Source: Candidatus Mycobacterium wuenschmannii (lineage in GTDB: Bacteria; Actinomycetota; Actinomycetes; Mycobacteriales; Mycobacteriaceae). From it: a DNA stretch of 64,000 bases. The stretch covers positions 1,488,001 to 1,552,000 of the forward strand of contig NZ_CP126981.1 in NCBI RefSeq assembly GCF_030252325.1. Reading direction: 5' to 3'. A program made the position numbers and the translations under genes. This document shows positions 37,614-45,819 of the stretch, piece after piece; the stretch's first letter is position 1, and every line of letters begins with the position of its first letter. The notes under the pieces were generated by a model. The model had not been told where the DNA came from, made no database searches, and was given only the letters and a program-made list of their open reading frames with translations.

Positions 37614-38425
37614 TGCGGCGCCTGGCCTTCGTGCTGCGGCCGGGCTGGATCGCGCTGGCCGTGGTCGTGGTCGCGTTCACCTACTTGTGCTTCAGCGTGC
37701 TTGCGCCGTGGCAACTCGGCAAGAACGCCAAGACGTCGCGGGAGAACGACCAGATCCAGCATTCGCTGACGACCGACCCGATAGCGCTGACAACGCTTCT
37801 GCCACATCAGGATTCGACGGCCCCCGACGGCCAATGGCGCCGGGTCACGGCGTCCGGGCACTACGAGCCGGATAAGCAGGTGGTGGCCCGGTTGCGGGTC
37901 GCCGAGGGCGATCAGGTGATGGAGGTGCTGCTGCCGTTCGTCGTCGACGACGGCCCGACCGTGCTCGTCGACCGCGGCTACGTGCGGCCGCTGCCCGGCT
38001 CGCGGGTGCCGCCGATTCCCGCGCCGCCGCCCGGGACGGTGCACATCACCGGGCGGCTGCGCGATTCCGAGGGGCCGGTGCTGGACAAGCAGTCATTCGT
38101 CAGCGACGGTGTGCGACAGGTCTATTCGATCAGCACCGACCAGATCGGCACGCTAACCGGCACCTCGTTGACCAAGCAATATCTGCAACTCGTCGACGAC
38201 CAACCCGGCGGGCTCGGCGTGCTCGCGCTGCCGCACCTGGACGCGGGCCCGTTCCTGTCGTACGGCATCCAATGGATCACATTCGGCGTAATCGCGCCGA
38301 TCCTGTTGGGCTACTTCGTCTATGCCGAGGTGCGGGCCCGCCGCGCCGAGAAGGCCGGGCAGCCGGTGACGAAGCCGACGACCGTCGAGGAAAAGCTCAC
38401 CGACCGCTACGGGCGGCGACGCTGA
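37613..38425 (+). CDS. SURF1-family protein, cytochrome oxidase assembly
   Basis: Membrane protein of 270 residues with one helix near the N-terminus (about 14-33) and one near the C-terminus (about 220-242), enclosing a periplasmic domain, as in SURF1. Family pieces are GQWRRVTASGHYEPDKQ, VLVDRGYVRP and the C-terminal GIQWITFGVIAP. SURF1 inserts haem a into cytochrome c oxidase. ATG at 37613 shares its A with the ptpA stop (TGATG). Its 3' end overlaps convergent cobD by 29 bp. Confidence 0.93.
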   Translation: MRRLAFVLRPGWIALAVVVVAFTYLCFSVLAPWQLGKNAKTSRENDQIQHSLTTDPIALTTLLPHQDSTAPDGQWRRVTASGHYEPDKQVVARLRVAEGDQVMEVLLPFVVDDGPTVLVDRGYVRPLPGSRVPPIPAPPPGTVHITGRLRDSEGPVLDKQSFVSDGVRQVYSISTDQIGTLTGTSLTKQYLQLVDDQPGGLGVLALPHLDAGPFLSYGIQWITFGVIAPILLGYFVYAEVRARRAEKAGQPVTKPTTVEEKLTDRYGRRR

Positions 38426-39341
38426 CCGCTGCCACTGCCAGCGCGCCCATCTGCACCGCGCGCGAAAGGCGAACGGCGCGCGACAGATCGGCCACCGTCG
38501 GCGCCCGGCCGTCGCCGAGGACCGGCCGGATCTGCAACTCGTAGTCGTACTGGGTCGGGCCGCCGAGTCGCACACCCAGCGCCCCGGCGAAGGCCGCCTC
38601 GACGACGCCGGCGTTGGGGCTGGGGTGTCGGCCCGCATCGCGCCGCCACGCCGTCACCGCCCCCAGCGGCGACCCGCCGACGATCGGAGCGCACACGACC
38701 GTCAGCGCCGCGGTGACGCGGGCCGCGAGATAGTTGGCCGCGTCGTCCAATCGTGCGGCGGCCCAACCGAATCGGGCGTAGCGCGGCGATCGGTGGCCGA
38801 CCATCGCATCGAGGGTGTTGACGGCGCGATACCCGAGCACGCCGGGCACACCGCCGGCCGCGGCCCACAGCAGCGGGGCCACCTGCGCATCGGAGGTGTT
38901 CTCGGCCAACGACTCCACCGTGGCTCGGGTCAACCCGTCGGCATCCAGCGTCGCCGGATCGCGGCCACACAACGACGGCAGCAGCGTGCGCGCGCCGTCG
39001 AGATCGCCACGGCCCAGCAGGTCGCCCATCCGCGACCCGACGCGCGCCAACGAGGTTCCACCCAGCGCGATCCAGGTCGCCACGGCGGTCGCGATCGCCG
39101 CGCCCACCCGCCGGCTACGTCGCTCGACGGCGGCGCCGGCCAGGCTCACGGCGCCCACCAGCACCCCGACATGCACGACGCCCGCCATCCGGTTGTCGCG
39201 ATAGGTGGCCCGCTCCAAGGAGCTTGCCGCAGCGCCGAATCCGGCGACGGGGTGGCATGAGCGTGGGTCGGCCAGCAGCACGTCGGCCAGATAGCCCAGC
39301 AGCACACCTATGAGTCGGGTACGCCGCGCGGTGCCAAGCAC
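38397..39341 (-). CDS. cobD: Adenosylcobinamide-phosphate synthase
   Basis: CobD/CbiB family, condensing adenosylcobyric acid with aminopropanol (phosphate) in cobalamin synthesis; integral membrane protein. Family signatures are [57 protein letters not shown] and [18 protein letters not shown]. 314 residues. GTG at 39341 matches the homologous start. The other cobalamin genes are elsewhere except the CobC-like gene and phosphatase nearby. 3' end overlaps surf1. Confidence 0.96.
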   Translation of the reverse strand: MLGTARRTRLIGVLLGYLADVLLADPRSCHPVAGFGAAASSLERATYRDNRMAGVVHVGVLVGAVSLAGAAVERRSRRVGAAIATAVATWIALGGTSLARVGSRMGDLLGRGDLDGARTLLPSLCGRDPATLDADGLTRATVESLAENTSDAQVAPLLWAAAGGVPGVLGYRAVNTLDAMVGHRSPRYARFGWAAARLDDAANYLAARVTAALTVVCAPIVGGSPLGAVTAWRRDAGRHPSPNAGVVEAAFAGALGVRLGGPTQYDYELQIRPVLGDGRAPTVADLSRAVRLSRAVQMGALAVAAVSVAARSGR

Positions 39342-39375
39342 TCCGGCAGCGTCTCACACGTGGTCTACTCGGCTG

Positions 39376-40191
39376 ATGAAGCGTCACGTCACGCGGGTCG
39401 CCGACCTGCTGAACCCCGCGGCCACTCTGCTGCCGGCCGCGAACGTGATCATGCAACTGTCGCTGCCCGGCGTCGGTTATGGCGTCCTGGAAAGCCCGGT
39501 GGACAGCGGCAACGTCTACCAGCACCCGTTCAAGCGGGCGCGCACCACCGGGACGTATCTGGCCGTCGCGACGATCGGCACCGAATCGGACCGTGCCCTG
39601 ATTCGCGCGGCCGTCGACACCGCACACCGCCAGGTGCGGTCGACGGCGTCGAGTCCGGTGTCCTACAACGCCTTCGACCCAAAGCTGCAGTTGTGGGTCG
39701 CGGCCTGCCTGTATCGCTACTTCGTCGACCAGCACGAGTCTCTGTTCGGCCCGCTCGAGGAGGCGGCGGCCGACGCCGTCTATCAGGACGCACGCACGCT
39801 GGGCACGACGCTGCAGGTGCGCGAATCGATGTGGCCGCCCGATCGGGTGGCGTTCGACGACTACTGGAAACGCTCGCTCGAGGATCTGCGCATCGATCCC
39901 CCGGTACGCGACCACCTACGCGGAGTGGCGGCGATGGAATTCCTGCCCTGGCCGCTGCGCGCGCTCGCCGGACCCTTCAATCTGTTCGCGACGACGGGCT
40001 TTCTGCCTCCGGAGTTCCGCAGCTTGATGCGGTTGGGGTGGTCAGAATCCCAGCAGCGACGGTTCGAGTGGTTGCTCACGGCCCTGCGGGTGGCCGACCG
40101 CCTGATTCCACATCAGGCGTGGATTCTCGGCTATCGGCTCTACCTGTGGGACATGCGCTTGCGCGCCCGCCTGGGTCGGCGAATCGTGTGA
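39376..40191 (+). CDS. DUF2236/oxygenase MpaB-family protein (Rv2237-like)
   Basis: A 271-residue mostly helical protein of the latex-clearing-protein/MpaB-like DUF2236 family. It shows [15 protein letters not shown] near residue 30, [22 protein letters not shown] and the [11 protein letters not shown] region, whose Arg/Lys/His pattern forms the haem-binding part in characterised members. The substrate here is unknown. ATG at 39376 gives MKRHVTRV; the frame continues upstream but into the cobD promoter. Divergent from cobD with 34 bp between. Confidence 0.88.
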   Translation: MKRHVTRVADLLNPAATLLPAANVIMQLSLPGVGYGVLESPVDSGNVYQHPFKRARTTGTYLAVATIGTESDRALIRAAVDTAHRQVRSTASSPVSYNAFDPKLQLWVAACLYRYFVDQHESLFGPLEEAAADAVYQDARTLGTTLQVRESMWPPDRVAFDDYWKRSLEDLRIDPPVRDHLRGVAAMEFLPWPLRALAGPFNLFATTGFLPPEFRSLMRLGWSESQQRRFEWLLTALRVADRLIPHQAWILGYRLYLWDMRLRARLGRRIV

Positions 40192-40194
40192 CGC

Positions 40195-40338
40195 CTAGAT
40201 GGTGATGGTTAGGGCGATCATGCCGATAAAGCCCACGACGGCCAGCCAAAACCACGGCTGCAACCACACGGGGCCGGTGTTGACGTCGAAGTCCTTGGGG
40301 AGGACGTCAGAGCGGTCTTCAGTCAGCTGCGAAGTCAT
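40195..40338 (-). CDS. 47-residue single-helix membrane microprotein (Rv2237A-like)
   Basis: Starts MTSQLTEDRSDVLPKDF, then a single hydrophobic segment near residues 25-47 (Trp-rich VWLQPWFWLAVVGFIG) and ends ITITI. The topology is N-in or N-out single pass without signal cleavage. The polar head has several acidic residues. ATG at 40338. It ends 3 bp from the convergent DUF2236 gene. M. tuberculosis has a small gene, Rv2237A, at this place. Short but the composition is not random and stop/start fit the gap. Confidence 0.75.
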   Translation of the reverse strand: MTSQLTEDRSDVLPKDFDVNTGPVWLQPWFWLAVVGFIGMIALTITI

Positions 40339-40441
40339 GTATCAAGCATGACTAATTAGAGGGACGAAGTAAATGTGGCGCTCGCCACCCTACTGGCCAG
40401 TAAGTGATCTAGGCCACACACTATGAGGGGACACTCGCTCC

Positions 40442-40840
40442 ATGGCATTCCCGGCACTCAATCACGTCGCGCTGACCATCCGCGATATGTCGGTCAGCGG
40501 ACCCTGGTACCGGCAGCTGTTCGACGCCGACCCGATCATCGACGAGCGGACCGCCGGCGGATTCCGGCACCAGGTGTGGCTGCTCGACGGTGGCACCCTG
40601 TTCGGCATTCATCAGCATGAGCATCCTGCACCCAACGAGCGCTTCAGCGAATTCCGGGTGGGCCTGGACCACGTCGGCTTCGGCTGCGCCAGCCGAGCCG
40701 AACTGGAGACCTGGATGGATCGCCTGGGCGAACTGCGGATTCAGCACGGCGGGATCGTCGACGCCCCCTACGGCTCGGGCCTTAGCTTTCGCGATCCCGA
40801 CGGCATCGCGCTCGAGTTCTTCGCTCCCCCGGCAGAATAA
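40442..40840 (+). CDS. VOC-superfamily (glyoxalase/dioxygenase-like) protein
   Basis: A 132-residue protein of two beta-alpha-beta-beta-beta modules. The first has LNHVALTIRDMSVSGPWYRQLF with the His metal ligand; the second has GLDHVGFGCASRAELE and ends with IALEFFAPP, where Glu is a ligand. This pattern fits a small metal-dependent enzyme such as a lyase or resistance protein; the substrate is open. It starts with ATG at 40442 and lies 6 bp before an oxidoreductase gene, likely in one transcript. Confidence 0.88.
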   Translation: MAFPALNHVALTIRDMSVSGPWYRQLFDADPIIDERTAGGFRHQVWLLDGGTLFGIHQHEHPAPNERFSEFRVGLDHVGFGCASRAELETWMDRLGELRIQHGGIVDAPYGSGLSFRDPDGIALEFFAPPAE

Positions 40841-40846
40841 GCAGCC

Positions 40847-41851
40847 ATGCGCGCGGTCGTCATCACCAAGCACGGCCCACCGTCCGTGCTCCGGGTGCAG
40901 GAGCGTCCCGATCCGCCGCCGCCCGCTGCCGGGCAGGTGCGCATCGCGGTGCGCGCGGCGGGGGTGAACTTCGCCGACCATCTGGCCCGCGTCGGCCTCT
41001 ACCCCGATGCGCCCAAACTGCCGTGCGTCGTCGGCTACGAGGTGGCCGGGACGATCGAGGCGGTCGGCGACGGTGTCGACCCCACGCGAGTGGGCCAGCG
41101 GGTGCTGGCCGGAACCCGCTTCGGCGGCTACGCGGAGATCGTCAACGCCGGCGCCAACGACACTGTGCCGCTGCCGGATTCGATGAGCTTCGAGCAGGGC
41201 GCCGCGGTGCCGGTCAACTACGCCACCGCGTGGGCGGCTCTGGTCGGCTACGGCTCGCTGCGCGAGGGCGAGCACGTGCTGATACACGCCGCGGCCGGCG
41301 GCGTGGGCATCGCGGCAGTTCAACTGGCCAAGGCGTCGGGCGCGGTGGTGCACGGCACCGCGTCGCCCGGCAAGCACGCACAGCTCACGGCCCTCGGGGT
41401 CGACAAGACGATCGATTACCGTCGCGACGGCTGGTGGAAGGGCCTGGGGCCGTACGACATGGTGCTCGACGGCCTCGGCGGCACATCACTCAAGCGGTCG
41501 TTCGGCCTGCTGCGGCCGGGCGGACGCCTTGTCGCATACGGGCTTTCGGCGTTGCAGCAGGGCGAGAAGCGATCGCTGCTGCGCGCGGCCCCGCAGGCGC
41601 TGGCGATGCTGCGCGGGCTGAGCCTAGTCTCCCAGATCAGCGACTCCAAGACCGTCGTCGGCATCAACATGCTGCGGCTGTGGGACGACCGCGGGACGCT
41701 CGAGCCGTGGATCGGACCGCTGACGGCCGCGCTGACCGACGGCACCGCATCCCCGGTCGTGCACGCGGCGGTGCCATTCGCCGAAGCGGCTGAGGCACAC
41801 CGGATTCTGGCGGCGCGCGAGAACGTCGGCAAGGTCGTGCTAGTCCCCTGA
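40847..41851 (+). CDS. Zinc-independent MDR-family quinone oxidoreductase
   Basis: A 334-residue medium-chain dehydrogenase/reductase of the VAT-1/quinone oxidoreductase group. VRAAGVNFADHLARVG is the substrate side, LIHAAAGGVGIAAVQLAKASGA is the Rossmann cofactor loop and GKVVLVP the end. It lacks the catalytic and structural zinc Cys of alcohol dehydrogenases. Probably NADPH-linked. ATG at 40847 lies 6 bp after the VOC gene; the 3' end overlaps the DUF gene on the other strand by 12 bp. Confidence 0.9.
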   Translation: MRAVVITKHGPPSVLRVQERPDPPPPAAGQVRIAVRAAGVNFADHLARVGLYPDAPKLPCVVGYEVAGTIEAVGDGVDPTRVGQRVLAGTRFGGYAEIVNAGANDTVPLPDSMSFEQGAAVPVNYATAWAALVGYGSLREGEHVLIHAAAGGVGIAAVQLAKASGAVVHGTASPGKHAQLTALGVDKTIDYRRDGWWKGLGPYDMVLDGLGGTSLKRSFGLLRPGGRLVAYGLSALQQGEKRSLLRAAPQALAMLRGLSLVSQISDSKTVVGINMLRLWDDRGTLEPWIGPLTAALTDGTASPVVHAAVPFAEAAEAHRILAARENVGKVVLVP

Positions 41852-42139
41852 GCCGGCGAGCGCGAGGCGCTGCTCCACCCGGGCCAGCGCCTCGTCGATG
41901 ACCTCGACCTTCTCGTTGCGCCGCTCGTTGGCAGGCTGGGCCGCGCCGCGCGCACCCTCAGCCTCCACCCGGGCCGCACCCTGCCGTCGCAGCATGCTGA
42001 AGTTCTTGTCGCGGACCGTCCGCAGCCGACCCTGCAGATCCCTCAACTGTTTCTCGTCCATCCGTTCCAAAGCATCGGGATGGCTCTCGGCGATCAGCGA
42101 GTTCTCCTGCTGGGTCAGGTTCACGTGGTGGTTGCTCAC
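41840..42139 (-). CDS. Small helical coiled-coil-like protein
   Basis: A 99-residue, highly charged protein without signal or membrane segment. Residues about 12-99 are predicted helix by composition (SHPDALERMDEKQLRDLQGRL, ending IDEALARVEQRLAL), likely a coiled coil. No function assigned. GTG at 42139 is chosen because residues upstream are unlike coding. The tail overlaps the oxidoreductase gene by 12 bp. The gap to the next gene is 101 bp, with no clear terminator. Confidence 0.75.
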   Translation of the reverse strand: MSNHHVNLTQQENSLIAESHPDALERMDEKQLRDLQGRLRTVRDKNFSMLRRQGAARVEAEGARGAAQPANERRNEKVEVIDEALARVEQRLALAGSGD

Positions 42140-42240
42140 GCCTGATTCATACCCGGTCGGCGCCGGCCGGCACTCCGAATCGCAGGACGTCACCCGAAGG
42201 CCATCTCGAGTTCAGATCGCCGGTCAGTATCGTCACGACC

Positions 42241-42633
42241 GTGACGTTGCGTGACGAGGTGTTGGGCGCATGGGAGCTGGTCTCGTTCGTCGCGCGCGAC
42301 GCGACCACCGGCGAAGACCGCCACCCGCTCGGCATGTCACCGCGGGGATTGATTCTCTACACCGCCGACGGGCACATGTCGGCTCAGCTCGCCGACTCGG
42401 ACATGGCGGGCTACATCTCTTACGGCGGACGCTTCTCGGTCGACGAAAAATCCTCGACGCTGCACCACGACGTCACGATCTCGATGCTGCCGGAGTTGTT
42501 GGCGCAGCCCCAGTTTCGGCATGCCGCCATCGACGGCGATGTGCTGACCCTGTCGGCGAGCCGGACCGACGACGCCGGCGTGACGACCGACAGTCGGCTG
42601 CAGTGGAAGCGCGCTAGCCCACTGCCCCAATGA
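42241..42633 (+). CDS. Lipocalin-like domain protein
   Basis: A 130-residue beta-barrel protein of the lipocalin_5 type. It starts VTLRDEVLGAWELVSFV, with a GAWELVS segment like lipocalin strand A, then GLILYTADGHMSAQL and YGGRFSVDEKSSTLHHDVTIS. No signal peptide or lipobox. Found widely in actinobacteria without known ligand. GTG at 42241. Its 3' end overlaps the convergent thioesterase gene by 20 bp. Confidence 0.83.
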   Translation: MTLRDEVLGAWELVSFVARDATTGEDRHPLGMSPRGLILYTADGHMSAQLADSDMAGYISYGGRFSVDEKSSTLHHDVTISMLPELLAQPQFRHAAIDGDVLTLSASRTDDAGVTTDSRLQWKRASPLPQ

Positions 42634-43408
42634 AATTCGGGTTGGCCGCGGCCGTCGTCAGGCCGGAGCCGATCGGGCCGTGAACATCGAACAGGCTGGC
42701 GCTTCCCGTCCCGATGCCGGCGTCGCTGTAGTGGGTCAGCGCCGCCAGTCCGATGAAAGGGCCGTCGGGCAGTCTGCTCAGCGTCATCGTGTAGTCGGCG
42801 TTGATGAATCCCAGACCGTCCTCGGAGAAACCGGTCAACGATGCGGTGACGTCGACCGCCATCGCCGCGCAGACGAACGGGCTCGGCTCCTCGCCGTCGA
42901 CCAGTGCGTGGATGTGCCGAATCCAGGCGAAGCGCGGGCCCAGGTGTTGCCACGGGTTGGGACCGTCGCCGCCACCGAACGGTGCGATGAAGATCGGCGC
43001 GGAATCGTCGAACTCCACGGGCTCCTCGGGAATCGGCGGCATGGCGATGTCTGTCGTCCACGGCAGGACCGCGGGCTGCGTACTGCGCCGCAGGAACAGC
43101 GTCGACGCCCGGGCCACCACCTCGCCGCCCTGCGTCATGGTCGCGTCGATGGATTGATTGCGCCGGCCGGTGCGCAGCACATTCGCCGTGACCTCAACGG
43201 GTTCGGCAGCGACCCGGCGCAGGATGTCGACGGTGAGACGCGCGGGTACCAGGTCCGGGTCGGCCCGCTCGCCTTCGATGCTTCTGGCCAGCAGCCCACC
43301 GACCACGTGCCCGCCGAGGGTGGGACCCCAGCCGCCCTGCGCAACCTGGTTGGGAACGAAGCGGTCGCCATCGGAGACGAAGAACGGCGTCGGCGCTAAA
43401 GCGGGCAT
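42614..43408 (-). CDS. Acyl-CoA thioesterase, double hotdog
   Basis: A 264-residue TesB-like thioesterase with two hotdog halves. The first has GPTLGGHVVGGLLARSIEG and VDILRRVAAEPVEV; the second ends FIGLAALTHYSDAGIGTGSASLFD, typical of TesB/4HBT_3 acyl-CoA thioesterases. Probably acts on medium- to long-chain acyl-CoA. ATG at 43408 is followed upstream by the tRNA-Val gene 13 bp away on the same strand. The 3' end overlaps the lipocalin gene. Confidence 0.87.
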   Translation of the reverse strand: MPALAPTPFFVSDGDRFVPNQVAQGGWGPTLGGHVVGGLLARSIEGERADPDLVPARLTVDILRRVAAEPVEVTANVLRTGRRNQSIDATMTQGGEVVARASTLFLRRSTQPAVLPWTTDIAMPPIPEEPVEFDDSAPIFIAPFGGGDGPNPWQHLGPRFAWIRHIHALVDGEEPSPFVCAAMAVDVTASLTGFSEDGLGFINADYTMTLSRLPDGPFIGLAALTHYSDAGIGTGSASLFDVHGPIGSGLTTAAANPNFIGAVG

Positions 43409-43421
43409 CGGACCTACTTCC

Positions 43422-43496
43422 TGGTGGGCGCGGACGGTATCGAACCGCCGACCGCTGGTGTGTAAAACCAGAGCTCTACCACTGAGCTACGCGCCC
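43422..43496 (-). tRNA. tRNA-Val (anticodon UAC)
   Basis: 75 nt with encoded CCA. On the minus strand it starts GGGCGCGTAGCTCAGTGGTAG and folds to the cloverleaf: acceptor GGGCGCG/CGCGCCC, D arm, anticodon stem CTGGT/ACCAG with loop TTTACAC giving anticodon TAC, then the T arm GGCGGTTCGATACCGTC. It reads GUA (Val). Confidence 0.97.
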
Positions 43497-43540
43497 GTGC
43501 CGGGCAAAGATACCGTCCGTCGGCCCCGGCCCCAAAACGA

Positions 43541-44002
43541 TCAGGCGTTCAGCGCCGCCAGCGCGTCGACCCACAGCCGCTGGTCACGGGCTTCGCCGGG
43601 TTGCTTCATCTCAGCGAACCGGACGGTCCCGGAGCGGTCGATGACGAACGTGCCGCGATTGGACACGCCGGCGTCCTCGTTGAAGACGCAGTAGGCCTGG
43701 CTGACGGCACCGTGCGGCCAGAAATCGGACAGCACCGGAAAGAGGAAGCCGCTCTGGGTGGCCCACACCTTGTGGGTCGGGGCCGGGCCGACCGAGATCG
43801 CCAGCACCGCGCGGCTGTCGTTCTCGTAATCGGGCAGATGGTCGCGAATCTCGTCCAGCTCGCCTTGGCAGATACCGGTGAACGCCAGCGGGAAGAAAAC
43901 CAGCAGCACGTCCTTCGCGCCGTGAAAGGCGCTGAGGGTGACCGGCTGCCGGTTCTGGTCGTGCAGGGTGAAGTCCGGTGCGGGGCTACCCACCGGCAGC
44001 AT
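43541..44002 (-). CDS. ahpE: 1-Cys peroxiredoxin AhpE
   Basis: Reduces peroxides and peroxynitrite with a single peroxidatic Cys. The active site is C45 in FPLAFTGICQGEL, with the supporting Pro/Thr; the protein has 153 residues like Rv2238c. There is no second resolving Cys in the usual place, as in AhpE, which is recycled by mycothiol/mycoredoxin. ATG at 44002 overlaps the stop of the DUF3052 gene (TGATG), so translation is coupled. Confidence 0.96.
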   Translation of the reverse strand: MLPVGSPAPDFTLHDQNRQPVTLSAFHGAKDVLLVFFPLAFTGICQGELDEIRDHLPDYENDSRAVLAISVGPAPTHKVWATQSGFLFPVLSDFWPHGAVSQAYCVFNEDAGVSNRGTFVIDRSGTVRFAEMKQPGEARDQRLWVDALAALNA

Positions 44003-44427
44003 CAGCGGCGCCCGGCCGCTTTCGACTTCGGTTGCACCAGACGGCTCGCGCTCCAGTCACCGAGGTTGACCGACGATGTCGGCATCAGGCCGGCAGTGGG
44101 CGCCGACTCGGCGATCTCGGCGGGCTGCACGTGACCGGGCTTGCCGGTCTTCGGGGTCAGCACCCAGATCACGCCGTCGTCGGCCAGCGAGGCGATCGCG
44201 TCCATCAGGGTGTCCACCAGGTCGCCGTCGTCGTCGCGCCACCACAGCAGGACCACGTCCACGACCTCGTCGGTGTCCTCGTCGAGCAACTCGCCGCCGC
44301 ACGCATCTTCGACATCGGCACGGATGTCGTCGTCGACGTCCTCGTCCCAACCCCACTCCTGGACAACCTGCCCTGGTTGGATGCCCAGCTTGCGGGCAAA
44401 GCTCGGGGCGTCATCCGCGGCCACCAC
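44002..44427 (-). CDS. DUF3052 protein (Rv2239c-like)
   Basis: A 141-residue soluble protein of the actinobacterial DUF3052 family. The centre is very acidic (WGWDEDVDDDIRADVED...), followed by VVLLWWRDDDGDLVDTLMDA, a small alpha/beta core, and a C-terminal ending in Lys/Arg. Function unknown; conserved location before ahpE suggests redox context. GTG at 44427 has a strong ribosome site AAGGAGGT. Confidence 0.92.
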   Translation of the reverse strand: MVAADDAPSFARKLGIQPGQVVQEWGWDEDVDDDIRADVEDACGGELLDEDTDEVVDVVLLWWRDDDGDLVDTLMDAIASLADDGVIWVLTPKTGKPGHVQPAEIAESAPTAGLMPTSSVNLGDWSASRLVQPKSKAAGRR

Positions 44428-44537
44428 CGTGCGACCTCCTTGTCAGTGCCAAACCTGTCGGTGCGGTCGATGGTCGACGCGCCGCGCGACGGAATCCATC
44501 GTCGCACAGTACGTAGCGTCGCACACATGACAACTCG

Positions 44538-45017
44538 TCATGAAGCCTGGCAACGCTTGACCGCTTCGTTCTTGGTGTCGGTGAGCTGAGCGGCCCGCTT
44601 GTTGAACTCATCGCGCCCGGCATGGGTCCGGATGGCACCCGCGACGTCGCGGGCCGCGTCGGTGTAGGCGTTGAGCCCCTCACGGACCGACTGAGAAAGG
44701 GCCCCACGGGCCTTGTTCTCGGTGTCGTCGGCGCTGCGTTCGAGAACCTCGACGGCCGGAGCTTCGACGGCTGTGGTGTCGCGGCCCTGGTTGACCGCCT
44801 CGATGTAGGCATTCAGCCGGTCGACCGCATCGCGCGAACTGGCGGCGAAGGCCTCGCATGCGCTGCTCGACGGCGGCGCCGCGGCCGCCGACCTAGCGGC
44901 CTGCTGGCGCTTCTGCAGGTGGACGGTCGTCATGATCGCAACACCCAGCGCGACGGCGGCGACCACGATCGCGGCGACCATCGCAACCCGGCGGCGCTGG
45001 GATGGAGCACCTTCCAC
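44538..45017 (-). CDS. Single-pass exported protein with Cys pair, related to the next gene
   Basis: A 159-residue protein with a short basic N-terminus (QRRR), a membrane anchor near residues 12-34 and an extracytoplasmic helical domain rich in Ala, Asp and Arg with a Cys at about residue 54 (SSSACEAFA) and another at the C-terminus (KRCQAS). The mature domain resembles that of the upstream lipoprotein gene in helix pattern and Cys placement, suggesting tandem duplication. Function unknown. GTG at 45017 lies 14 bp after that gene's stop, implying an operon. Confidence 0.8.
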   Translation of the reverse strand: MEGAPSQRRRVAMVAAIVVAAVALGVAIMTTVHLQKRQQAARSAAAAPPSSSACEAFAASSRDAVDRLNAYIEAVNQGRDTTAVEAPAVEVLERSADDTENKARGALSQSVREGLNAYTDAARDVAGAIRTHAGRDEFNKRAAQLTDTKNEAVKRCQAS

Positions 45018-45031
45018 CGACGGCTGTCCGC

Positions 45032-45601
45032 CTATCTCGACGACCGAATGCAGGTCCGCTTCGCCTTGTCGACGGCGTCGCGCAACCCGTGGATCGCATC
45101 GTTGAGCACCGACGGCTCCGGGTCGGGAACAAGCTTGGTCGCTACATCGCGGGCGGCGTCGAGGTAGGCGTTCAACGAGTCGCGGAGGTCGGGCGAGAGC
45201 ATGTCGTCGCCGATGTTGCCGGCCAACAGGTCCACGCTGTGGTTGAGGGCGTCCCTGGCGGACGACTCGGCGGACTCGTCGCTGGCGCCGCTGTTGTGGA
45301 CGTCGATGAAGTTCTCCAACTTCTCCGTCGCGTCCTTGGCGCCCTCCGCGAACGAGATGCAGGCGTTGTTCCCCGCTCGCTTGGCCGCGCGGGCCTTCGA
45401 TGTCGCCGACGAGGCCGAGATCGACTGGGCCACCGAGGTCCGGTAGGCCGGGGCCATCGCGGTGTCGGCGGTCGGAGCGCCGTCGCTGATGGTCGTGCAG
45501 CCGACCACGGCCATCAGCACGGTCGCGACGCAGCCGGCCGCCCGGCTGCCGATCCGCAGTCGCCGCGAGAACACCGGGTCAGCACGCCATCCGAACAGCA
45601 C
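45032..45601 (-). CDS. Putative lipoprotein (Rv2240c-like)
   Basis: A 189-residue exported protein. The signal [21 protein letters not shown] ends with a lipobox-like VVGC at about residue 35, followed by a Ser/Thr/Asp linker and a helical domain with Cys in [10 protein letters not shown] and RTCIRSSR near the C-terminus. Two terminal Cys may form a disulfide as in the adjacent gene. GTG at 45601 is assumed. Its homologue in M. tuberculosis would be Rv2240c by position; no function known. Confidence 0.8.
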   Translation of the reverse strand: MLFGWRADPVFSRRLRIGSRAAGCVATVLMAVVGCTTISDGAPTADTAMAPAYRTSVAQSISASSATSKARAAKRAGNNACISFAEGAKDATEKLENFIDVHNSGASDESAESSARDALNHSVDLLAGNIGDDMLSPDLRDSLNAYLDAARDVATKLVPDPEPSVLNDAIHGLRDAVDKAKRTCIRSSR

Positions 45602-45638
45602 AATTTCGACGTTACCGGGTGAGCAGGACGGGCGTCGT

Positions 45639-45656
45639 GCCCGCGGTGCCGCGGGC
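45639..45656. promoter_or_regulatory. GC-rich inverted repeat before aceE
   Basis: GCCCGCGG and CCGCGGGC are perfect inverted 8-bp arms around TG. It lies between the divergent lipoprotein and aceE genes, about 165 bp before aceE. It might be an operator or a chance GC palindrome. Confidence 0.25.
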
Positions 45657-45819
45657 GTCCCGGGCGTGTTCGCCGACGGGGTACGCGGCGCGGCGGTGGG
45701 TGCGGCACGATAGGAGCAACCCCCACAGGGGTCGCAGCATCACGACATCACCGAAGACGTCAATCCGCGACGGCTCGATCAGCCACAAGCCGGTCAGCCG
45801 CCTACAAAGGAGTAGTGCG

